Origin: Oscillospiraceae bacterium
GTDB taxonomy: Bacteria; Bacillota; Clostridia; Oscillospirales; Oscillospiraceae
DNA length: 5,112 nt
Direction: 5' to 3'
NCBI GenBank assembly: GCA_031272845.1
Contig: JAISTA010000018.1
Location: 1-5,112 of the forward strand
Below the pieces are notes generated by a model that had not been told where the DNA came from, did no database searches, and saw only the letters and a list, made by a program, of their open reading frames with translations. Made by a program: the position numbers and the translations under genes. Shown in pieces: positions 1-4,786 of this stretch (the first letter of the stretch is position 1; each line of letters opens with the position of its first letter).

Positions 1-186
1 ATTTTTGAGCGGTTCTACCGCGTGGATAAGGCCAGAACGCGCAAAAAAGGCGGCTCCGGGCTGGGACTTTCAATTGCATATGAGGCCGTTGCGCTGCACA
101 AGGGCAGAATCCGCGCGGAAAATAACGTGAACGGCCAGGGGATGACGTTTACGGTAACGCTGCCGCTGGCCGCCGGAAAAAACTAA
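1..186 (+). CDS. Sensor histidine kinase, C-terminal fragment (ATP-binding domain)
   Basis: The frame is open from base 1 to a TAA at 184-186 and gives 61 residues, the end of a two-component sensor kinase whose start lies outside the window. The visible part begins with the F-box-like stretch IFERFYRVDKAR (residues 1-12). The glycine-rich G2 box GGSGLGLSIA follows (17-26), then the helix and strand that close a HATPase_c fold, ending TFTVTLPL. In this family the domain binds ATP and phosphorylates a histidine in the dimerisation domain, and the phosphate then passes to a response regulator. The cognate regulator and the sensed signal cannot be seen. The gene converges on the phage operon and is most simply read as a host gene beside the prophage. 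The C-terminus is of normal length and shows no damage. Confidence 0.93.
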   Translation: MFERFYRVDKARTRKKGGSGLGLSIAYEAVALHKGRIRAENNVNGQGMTFTVTLPLAAGKN

Positions 187-221
187 AGAACCAGTATTCA
201 AACGGCTATGAATAAGGTTCT
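187..221. repeat. Imperfect inverted repeat directly after the kinase gene
   Basis: AGAACC (187-192) pairs with GGTTCT (216-221), and inside them TATTCA (195-200) pairs with TGAATA (209-214). A small 2/1 internal loop separates the two 6-bp stems and the apical loop is 8 bases. Read on the - strand the hairpin is followed by TTAGTTTTTTCC, so it could act as a weak back-up terminator for transcription leaving the phage operon. On the + strand no T-run follows. It also sits where a phage attachment site might lie. Neither role is proven. Confidence 0.4.
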
Positions 222-275
222 AAAATCCAGACGCGCGGGGCTTGCGTTTCGGCAGTGCGAAAAAAGCGGACTATA

Positions 276-306
276 AAAAATCAGGGGCGGATTATTTCCG
301 CCCCTG
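276..306 (-). terminator. Rho-independent terminator of the late phage operon, probably bidirectional
   Basis: A perfect 10-bp stem, CAGGGGCGGA (282-291) with TCCGCCCCTG (297-306), encloses a 5-base loop. Read on the - strand it begins 3 bases after the TAG stop of the 158-aa gene and is followed at once by ATTTTTTATAG, a classic U-tract, so it ends the phage transcript. Read on the + strand the hairpin is followed by TTGCTATTTTTTCTTT, so it may also stop transcripts arriving from the histidine kinase gene, less efficiently. Confidence 0.88.
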
Positions 307-309
307 TTG

Positions 310-786
310 CTATTTTTTCTTTGTGGCCTTGTACCAGTCCAGCATAAGCTTGTCCGCGTCAAGCAGGGACTTTGCCCGCGCCGCTTCATTTTCGGTAAGC
401 GCCTTTTGTGTGCCCGCCGCGTAGTCCGCCAGCGCCTTGTCAGACTGCTGAGTCAGCTGGAGCCGCGCCGCCGCCGCGTTATCGGCCAAGGCCCGACCCC
501 GGCCGAGATACGCGTTGTCAGACGACACGCGTATTTGGGCCGCCGCACCGGAGCCGAGACCCTTTGCCGCGGCGTACTCGTTCAGATTCAGGTTTTGTAT
601 CGCCTGCTCACCCTGTAGCTGCGACGCGTCGCGCTTATACTGCGCGTCAACCGCCGCGTTGTCCGCCGCAATGCGCTGCGCGTTTTGACTGTAGCTGTAT
701 TTCAGCTGTTCCACCGCGTCGCGCCGCTTTGCGTCATATATGTCGTTCAGGTAATCGGTGATGTTCGGTATGCTTGTTGTTGACAT
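310..786 (-). CDS. Alanine-rich helical phage protein of unknown function, last gene of the operon
   Basis: A 158-aa protein with no cysteine, rich in Ala, Gln, Asp and Lys and predicted by eye to be almost all helix. A central GLGSGAAAQ segment (residues 76-84) breaks two long amphipathic helices. I see no signal peptide or membrane segment. The start is the ATG at 784-786, preceded by AAAGGAGA (AGGAG at 792-796, 5-base spacer), and the gene lies 34 bases after the endolysin stop. From memory, similar proteins with a Gly-Ser-Gly/Thr-Gly-Ala-x-x-Gln centre followed by a helix containing SxxNAY are common as unnamed proteins in Firmicute phage late regions. That is recollection, not a search. 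Its length, helicity and late position would fit an ejected internal virion protein, a scaffold-like protein or a lysis accessory. No function is assigned. Confidence 0.85.
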   Translation of the reverse strand: MSTTSIPNITDYLNDIYDAKRRDAVEQLKYSYSQNAQRIAADNAAVDAQYKRDASQLQGEQAIQNLNLNEYAAAKGLGSGAAAQIRVSSDNAYLGRGRALADNAAAARLQLTQQSDKALADYAAGTQKALTENEAARAKSLLDADKLMLDWYKATKKK

Positions 787-820
787 TTTGTCTCCTTTGT
801 AAATCCCGGCCGCCGCGCGG

Positions 821-1558
821 TTATCCGCGAAGCCGCATAAGCATAGACGCGACCTCTTCTTTGGTCACAAAGCTGCGCCAGCCGTAGTTTCCACTGCCGT
901 CGCCCATTACAATGCCGTTTTTAAGGCAGTATTCGGCGGCGTTTTTCGCCCAGGGAGAATAGTTCTCGCCCTGTGCGTTTTTTCTCTGATATTGCTCCAT
1001 AAGAAGCCCGAATTCCTCAAGCGTCACGTTTGCGTCTCCTTTTGCAAGTTCTGAAAATGCCGGAACACTCTCCGGATACGGCGGGCGGTACGCGCCGAGC
1101 ACCGTCGCGTCCTTTGCGCGGGCACGCCGCAAAACAGCGCCTCCGTTTGCGGCGGCGGTTGTGCCGGAGTTGCCCTCAACTGTCTGAACAATCCCGCCGG
1201 ATTCCTCAAGCACAATGCCGACGTGCTCCGCGTAGTCGGTTCTGTTCGACCAATTGAAGATGATAACATCTCCGGGAAGAAACCTCTCGCTTTTCTGCAC
1301 AAACAGACCGTGCTGCTTTGCGTAAGCCAGGATTGCGGTCGTCGAGGCGGTTTTCCTGCCGCCGTAAAAGAGATGAGACAGCCCCGCAATGCGGAACACG
1401 TCCCAGACGTAAACGGCGCACCACGGATAGTTGTCTCCCGAAACCTCCGAGCCGTAATAGTGTGTGTTAAAGATAACCTTGTTTGAGTTTTTCGGATTTT
1501 CGTACACTCCCTCAAAGCCGAGCGCGACCTTCAGGAGCGTTTCTGCCGCTGTGTTCAT
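821..1558 (-). CDS. Phage endolysin: CHAP-like peptidoglycan hydrolase with C-terminal SLH-like domain
   Basis: A 245-aa lysis enzyme expected to cut the peptide part of host peptidoglycan after the holin opens the membrane. The N-terminal half (about residues 1-165) is CHAP/NlpC-P60-like. The probable nucleophile is Cys47 in YPWCAVYVWDVF, the probable histidine is His112 in AEHVGIVLE, and the polar residues Glu128 and Asn130 lie in TVEGNSG. The motif LPGDVIIFNW precedes the histidine, as is usual in this fold. The C-terminal part (about 175-245) resembles an S-layer homology unit: PWAKNAAEYCLKNGIVMGDGSG, then a closing FVTKEEVASMLMRL. This would bind secondary cell-wall polymer. There is no signal peptide, consistent with holin-dependent export. 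I place the start at the ATG at 1556-1558 rather than the GTG at 1567, because AGGTGA (1564-1569) with a 5-base spacer serves the ATG and overlaps the GTG. Amidase and endopeptidase activity cannot be told apart from sequence alone. Confidence 0.9.
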   Translation of the reverse strand: MNTAAETLLKVALGFEGVYENPKNSNKVIFNTHYYGSEVSGDNYPWCAVYVWDVFRIAGLSHLFYGGRKTASTTAILAYAKQHGLFVQKSERFLPGDVIIFNWSNRTDYAEHVGIVLEESGGIVQTVEGNSGTTAAANGGAVLRRARAKDATVLGAYRPPYPESVPAFSELAKGDANVTLEEFGLLMEQYQRKNAQGENYSPWAKNAAEYCLKNGIVMGDGSGNYGWRSFVTKEEVASMLMRLRG

Positions 1559-1563
1559 TCTTG

Positions 1564-1569
1564 TCACCT
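1564..1569 (-). promoter_or_regulatory. Ribosome binding site that fixes the endolysin start
   Basis: On the - strand AGGTGA lies 5 bases before the ATG at 1558. The in-frame GTG at 1565-1567 falls inside this motif and has no ribosome binding site of its own, so translation most likely starts at the ATG and the protein is 3 residues shorter than the longest frame. Confidence 0.7.
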
Positions 1570-1576
1570 GTAAAGT

Positions 1577-1598
1577 GGTATATGCTTCATTATATAAT
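1577..1598 (-). promoter_or_regulatory. Possible weak internal promoter before the endolysin
   Basis: The 66-base gap between holin and endolysin contains an AT-rich patch reading GATTATATAATGAAGC on the - strand, with a perfect TATAAT at 1594-1589. No TTGACA-like -35 box stands at the usual 16-18 base distance and there is no TG extension, so this is a -10 look-alike rather than a demonstrated promoter. If used, it would give the endolysin a leader of about 25 bases and expression independent of the upstream genes. Confidence 0.25.
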
Positions 1599-1624
1599 CA
1601 AACCGCGTGTTTTTGTGCTTGCGC

Positions 1625-1912
1625 TCATTTGCCTATAAGCTTTTGCGTCAGCGCGTCAATCATGCTTATAACCCGCTCCGTCACCCTGACGCAGTTTTGC
1701 ATAGTCTCCTCTGTGTCTCGCAGCGCAACCTCGCATCTCGCCGCGACCTCAACGGATTTTGTCGCCGCCTCCGCCATATCGCGGCGCGACTCAATCCACA
1801 GGTCGAGGAATTTCGGTATGTACTTTGCGCCGAGCGCCGTAACAGCCGCCGCGATAAAAACCGGCAGGCCGATTGCGGATATAACCTCGGCAAAGCCCTG
1901 AATGTCTGTCAT
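1625..1912 (-). CDS. Holin-like small membrane protein with one N-terminal membrane segment
   Basis: A 95-aa protein with one hydrophobic segment near the N-terminus (about residues 7-30, VISAIGLPVFIAAAVTALGA). A long charged amphipathic helix follows (about 38-95, from WIESRRDMAEAATKSVEV to TQKLIGK). This layout, one N-terminal membrane helix and a cytoplasmic coiled tail, is that of BhlA/UviB-type holin-like proteins of Firmicute phages. It is the reverse of XhlA, whose membrane segment is C-terminal. Its place just before the endolysin supports a role in membrane permeabilisation that releases the enzyme. The start is the ATG at 1910-1912, with GGAGG at 1918-1922 and a 5-base spacer. That site overlaps the end of the previous gene's 11-base gap, so translation is probably coupled. 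Holin function is inferred from topology and context; a spanin-like or other membrane accessory is possible. Confidence 0.75.
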   Translation of the reverse strand: MTDIQGFAEVISAIGLPVFIAAAVTALGAKYIPKFLDLWIESRRDMAEAATKSVEVAARCEVALRDTEETMQNCVRVTERVISMIDALTQKLIGK

Positions 1913-1923
1913 GGCGGCCTCCG

Positions 1924-2295
1924 TTACGAGCCGAGCTGCGCTTCCAGCGCGTCAATGCGGGCGTGCAGAATGTCCGTCATCTGAGCAAACATCGTCAAAA
2001 GGTTCATGTAGTTTCCCGTGACCGTCGCCGAAAGCGAGGAAAGAGACGAGCTCAGCTGCGCGCTTGAGGCCGAGGCCTCGGCCGCTATCGGGGTAGTCGC
2101 CTGCAAAAGCTCGGTCTCAATTCCGTTTACAAGCTGCGGCAGCAGCGTTCCGTTGATGTACTGCTTTATTGTGTTTCCCGCGAGGTCAAACTTCGCCTTT
2201 AGCTGGTCGGCGGAAAGACACTCGTCAATATTCGGCTCGTCAGACAGCTCTGATATAAAATTCAGGTTGCCCGAAAGCTGTGTCAGTTGTAGCAT
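1924..2295 (-). CDS. Small phage virion-associated protein with LKAKFD/YIN motif and C-terminal coiled coil
   Basis: A 123-aa protein between the tail nozzle-like gene and the holin. Residues 27-55 carry the pattern LSADQLKAKFD, then IKQYINGTLLPQL, a motif I recall from many small Firmicute phage proteins near baseplate or tail-tip genes (recollection, not a search). The middle (about 69-92) is rich in Ser, Ala and Thr. The end (about 96-121, MNLLTMFAQMTDILHARIDALEAQL) has heptad-like leucine, isoleucine and methionine spacing and probably forms an oligomeric coiled coil. There is no membrane segment. The start is the ATG at 2293-2295, with AAGGAGAA (2301-2308) about 7 bases upstream. That site overlaps the TAA of the nozzle-like gene, suggesting coupled translation. 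The longer reading frame to 2397 is rejected because its extra N-terminus is an arginine-rich shadow of the neighbour. A trimeric short fibre or tail-tip plug is one reading; function remains unassigned. Confidence 0.82.
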   Translation of the reverse strand: MLQLTQLSGNLNFISELSDEPNIDECLSADQLKAKFDLAGNTIKQYINGTLLPQLVNGIETELLQATTPIAAEASASSAQLSSSLSSLSATVTGNYMNLLTMFAQMTDILHARIDALEAQLGS

Positions 2296-2306
2296 GATTA
2301 TTCTCC

Positions 2307-4202
2307 TTATATTTTTTCGCCGAAGCCGACGTCTATGCCGAGACCGGACACCTCGGCCGCCCCGCCGTTTTCGCCGGAGCGCAGCTCCAGCTCGCACAGG
2401 CTGAACTTCCGCGCCCGAACACGGCTGCGAACCTGCTTCGGCATATCGCTTGTGTTAAAGCTGAACGCGCTGAAGCTGACGTCTTCAAAAAGAAACCGTC
2501 CGCAGCCGAAGCCGCGCTCGAAAACGTCTGTATGCCGGTCTGTGCGGAGCCTGATGTGCACCCCGCCTGACGGACGCGGCACGAGCGAGGCAAACACGGC
2601 GGCCGAATACTTGCGCAAAAAGTCCGCACCGAACGAGATTGCGCCGGAAACCCAGCGTGCTAAGATCGGCTTGTCGCCGTCGCGCCGGTAAGCGTCCGAA
2701 ATGTGCGCAAAATCCCCGTTCCAAAGTATGCCGAACAGCTCGCCCCTGTAGCGGAACATAAACTGCATGCTCCAGTCATACGCGTACCACACGTCCAGGC
2801 GGTAGTTGTGCACAACCGTTTTACCAACGCCGAGCAGGTAGTATTCTCCCGTTGCCGTGTCGTTGAAAACGTGAATGCTGCTTTGACCCGCGCCTGTAAG
2901 CGTCTTGTGCGCCCTCTCCGAGATACTGCGGCAAATACGCTCGTCCGCCGTCATACCGGCTCCGCCGGAGGCCGCGCTCCACTCGTAAACGGCGTTTGAA
3001 AACAGCGTTCGCGGCTTATTGTCAACAAGCTCCGCTTCACCCGGAACCTCGTTGCCGATGTTGCGGGAAACGGGGCGCGTTGTGAAAACGGGAATAAGCT
3101 TGCCGCCGGCAAGCTCCGTGAGCTCCGCGTCAATTTCATAGGCGGAGGCGGTTTTGAAGGCCGCAAGGCGCGTTCCGTGGCGGCAAAGCGCGGTGACGGG
3201 CGTGTTGTTTTCGCCGACAGACAGCGTGTTGAGCGCCGGAAAATAGTCTCCGCGCGGCATTCCGTTAATGTCAAGCCCTGTGTAGATGACGTTGTTCGTG
3301 CCGTCGCCGTATAAAAACAGCCGAGAGTCCTGCGCGCCGCCGAAAATTTCGGCAAACCGCATTTTCTTAACCGTGTCGGAGTAATCTCCCGGAATTCTGT
3401 AGGTCACAACAAGCCTTACAGCGTCCGTCATCTGCGGGCAGGTAAACGTTCCGGCGGCGGAGTTGAACGAAAAGCCGGTAACTGCCGCCGTGCCGCCCGC
3501 GTTTGTGTGCTTCACAATACTTGTGATCTGCGCAACGCCCTTTTCAGGCAGAGTAAAAGCCGTCGTGCCGCTGCAGTTTATGTACTCGCATTTGCGCAGC
3601 TGCGTCAGCAAATTTGGCGGCTCAAGCTCGGTTCCGACTCCGGAGGGGCTCATCGCTGTAAACACTGTGGGCACATAGCCGGAAACCTCGTGCACCGGAG
3701 CTTCTCCGTCCCAAACGCAGTACTTTTCACCGTCCTGAATATACACCTTGTTCTCAAAGCCGAAAAAGCTGACGTTCGAGCCCGAAATCACAAGGTTTTC
3801 CGCCGTGATGTCTGACGCCGCACCCGTCGTGGGCTCCCACCGGTATATCTTGCCCGCCATCGCGAACAAAACGACCTCGCGCCCGGCGTTTGTGCCGAGC
3901 GGCGCACCGGGCTGAAAAACCGTGTACGGCATATCCAGCCCGTGGATAACAATTTCCATCCCGTCGTCAAACCCGGCGGTGCCGACGCCGACGCGTCCGC
4001 AGTAAACACCCTTTTTTGTGGCTGACCACTCCATATCCGGGTCAGGAATCGTCCTCACCCCGGGGCGCGTCACAAGACTGCCGTCCGGAGAAATGCGGAA
4101 GTTGTTCATTTCGCGGGCCTGACCCGCCAAAAGCTCGTCTGAGCTTCCGGCGGATTCGTTAAGCCCGCTCCACTTTTTAATTTCAAATAGTCCTTTTTTC
4201 AT
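2307..4202 (-). CDS. Tail nozzle / beta-propeller-like phage tail protein
   Basis: A 631-aa protein that opens with GLNESAG (residues 13-19) and then GQAREMNNFRISPDGSLVTRPG (27-48). The pattern of a small loop, an R-x-x-N-N segment and D-G-S-L-x-x-R-P-G is typical of phage tail nozzle or stabilisation proteins built as beta-propellers, such as the P22 gp10 and T7 gp12 type. Further blade-like repeats include RLFLYGDGTNNVIYTG (294-309), TPVTALCRHGTRLAAFKTAS (334-353) and YYLLGVGKTVVHNYRLDVWY (454-473). The C-terminus (about 588-625) alternates beta strands, KQVRSRVRARKFSLCELELR, as in related tail proteins. It would extend the portal/connector to close the head and guide DNA. The start is the ATG at 4200-4202, where the family-like N-terminus begins. 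Its ribosome site TAAGGA (4205-4210) is only about 2-3 bases away, unusually close. The frame stays open upstream to 4301 but that extension runs through a palindrome and looks non-coding. The assignment is by pattern, not by search. Confidence 0.8.
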   Translation of the reverse strand: MKKGLFEIKKWSGLNESAGSSDELLAGQAREMNNFRISPDGSLVTRPGVRTIPDPDMEWSATKKGVYCGRVGVGTAGFDDGMEIVIHGLDMPYTVFQPGAPLGTNAGREVVLFAMAGKIYRWEPTTGAASDITAENLVISGSNVSFFGFENKVYIQDGEKYCVWDGEAPVHEVSGYVPTVFTAMSPSGVGTELEPPNLLTQLRKCEYINCSGTTAFTLPEKGVAQITSIVKHTNAGGTAAVTGFSFNSAAGTFTCPQMTDAVRLVVTYRIPGDYSDTVKKMRFAEIFGGAQDSRLFLYGDGTNNVIYTGLDINGMPRGDYFPALNTLSVGENNTPVTALCRHGTRLAAFKTASAYEIDAELTELAGGKLIPVFTTRPVSRNIGNEVPGEAELVDNKPRTLFSNAVYEWSAASGGAGMTADERICRSISERAHKTLTGAGQSSIHVFNDTATGEYYLLGVGKTVVHNYRLDVWYAYDWSMQFMFRYRGELFGILWNGDFAHISDAYRRDGDKPILARWVSGAISFGADFLRKYSAAVFASLVPRPSGGVHIRLRTDRHTDVFERGFGCGRFLFEDVSFSAFSFNTSDMPKQVRSRVRARKFSLCELELRSGENGGAAEVSGLGIDVGFGEKI

Positions 4203-4249
4203 ATTCCTTACAGCAAGCCCGCGCGGCGCAATACAGCGCTTTGCGGCAC

Positions 4250-4266
4250 GCGCCGAATTTCGGCGC
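4250..4266. repeat. Short inverted repeat in the gap before the nozzle-like gene
   Basis: GCGCCGAA (4250-4257) and TTCGGCGC (4259-4266) are perfect inverted copies around a single central base. As RNA the inner pairs would open to form the loop, leaving a 6-bp GC stem. It stands 5 bases from the large hairpin on the side of the nozzle-like gene. Confidence 0.55.
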
Positions 4267-4271
4267 ACACC

Positions 4272-4319
4272 GCCGCACGCCGCTTTGCTTTGCTCCCGCA
4301 AAGCAAAGCGGCGTGCGGC
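4272..4319. repeat. 22-bp perfect inverted repeat forming a very stable intergenic hairpin
   Basis: The arms 4272-4293 and 4298-4319 are exact reverse complements with a 4-base loop (TCCC on +, GGGA on -). On the transcribed - strand the loop is GGGA closed by C-G, which fits the stable GNRA tetraloop class. No T-run follows in either direction, so it is not an ordinary terminator. It lies between the connector-like gene and the nozzle-like gene in the middle of the operon. It could limit read-through, protect mRNA ends, be an RNase III site that sets different amounts of head and tail messages, or be a small palindromic mobile repeat. The arms share the tandem submotif GCTTTGCTTTGC. Confidence 0.9.
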
Positions 4320-4325
4320 AAATAC

Positions 4326-4341
4326 AACGCGGGCCCGCGTT
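4326..4341. repeat. 16-bp perfect palindrome
   Basis: AACGCGGGCCCGCGTT is its own reverse complement with no loop. It lies 6 bases beyond the 22-bp hairpin on the upstream side of transcription and directly follows an AGGAG motif on the - strand. It could be a dimeric protein binding site, a terminus of a palindromic repeat element, or part of the same folded RNA. Confidence 0.7.
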
Positions 4342-4343
4342 TT

Positions 4344-4348
4344 CTCCT
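4344..4348 (-). promoter_or_regulatory. Orphan ribosome-binding-site-like motif with no start codon at normal distance
   Basis: On the - strand AACAGGAGAAAA resembles the working ribosome sites in this operon, but no ATG or GTG follows within 4-12 bases. The 16-bp palindrome comes next instead. The nearest possible start, a TTG at 4327, is too far, and the 39-codon frame it opens runs through the hairpin. The motif may be a relic separated from the nozzle-like gene by an inserted palindromic element. Confidence 0.3.
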
Positions 4349-4387
4349 GTTTGCCGATTGGCTGTTGCGATAGGCGGAAAAGGCCCG

Positions 4388-4774
4388 CTAGGCGTAAACG
4401 TCCTCTATTGGCTCAAACCGTCCCTTTTCGCCGGAGCGCGCGTCGCGCAAAGCCGTCTTGTAGCTCGCGTCAAAAAAAGCTGCGGCAGAGGGGTTTTCGT
4501 CTATGAGAAGACGCGCCGCCAGCGCCTGCGGCAGAATGGTTTTGCAGATAAAGTCCTCAAGGTAGAGCGTATCTCCCATTGCGGAAAAGACTCTGGGCGT
4601 TTCGGACTTGCCCGCTTCGCAATACGGCAAAACCTCACCCAGAAGAACCGTCAGAATGTGCGGCGCGCGGTCAGCATAGTCACGGTTTTCGGCGGACACG
4701 GCGGAGCCGGTTCGCGGGTCAAGCGCGTCTATTAAGGCGCAGGCCGCTGTAAAAATCTCTGAAACCGTCGTCAT
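4388..4774 (-). CDS. Small phage head-tail connector-like protein
   Basis: A 128-aa, largely helical protein between the capsid-like gene and the nozzle-like gene. It opens with a helix TVSEIFTAACALIDAL (3-18). The segment DYADRAPHILTVLLGEVLPYC (32-52) and the C-terminal LPQALAARLLIDENPSAAAFFDASY (81-105) follow a layout I recall from small conserved Firmicute phage proteins next to tail nozzle genes (recollection, not a search). Size, helicity and position match head-tail adaptor proteins, which bind the portal ring and connect it to the tail. There is no membrane segment or signal peptide. The start is the ATG at 4772-4774, with AAGGA (4784-4788) about 9 bases upstream. That site overlaps the TAA of the previous gene, so the two are probably translationally coupled. 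The protein is complete. The structural role is inferred from position and layout; no enzymatic motif is visible. Confidence 0.78.
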   Translation of the reverse strand: MTTVSEIFTAACALIDALDPRTGSAVSAENRDYADRAPHILTVLLGEVLPYCEAGKSETPRVFSAMGDTLYLEDFICKTILPQALAARLLIDENPSAAAFFDASYKTALRDARSGEKGRFEPIEDVYA

Positions 4775-4786
4775 ATGAGCCTATCC

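Noticed and set aside
1565..1567. GTG as the endolysin start, giving a 248-aa protein
   Set aside because: The GTG is inside the AGGTGA ribosome site of the ATG at 1558 and has no site of its own.
2296..2397. N-terminal extension of the 123-aa protein to 157 aa
   Set aside because: The extra 34 residues are arginine-rich shadow sequence inside the nozzle-like gene, and a strong AAGGAGAA site marks the ATG at 2295.
2018..2404. Long + strand open frames inside the phage genes, for example 2018-2404 and 4241-4735
   Set aside because: They lie antisense to well-supported genes, lack ribosome sites and give low-complexity Arg/Ser/Ala-rich products, as expected for shadow frames in GC-rich DNA.
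4203..4301. N-terminal extension of the nozzle-like protein to 664 aa
   Set aside because: It runs through one arm of the 22-bp hairpin, has a basic, low-complexity composition, and the family-like N-terminus begins at the ATG at 4202.
4272..4319. The 22-bp hairpin as a Rho-independent terminator
   Set aside because: No T-run follows the stem on either strand, and the operon clearly continues downstream with a large structural gene.
4208..4327. A 39-codon frame on the - strand starting at TTG 4327, after the orphan AGGAG motif
   Set aside because: The TTG is 14 or more bases from the motif, and the product is encoded almost wholly by inverted repeats. Both - strand frames are open here simply because the region is GC-rich.
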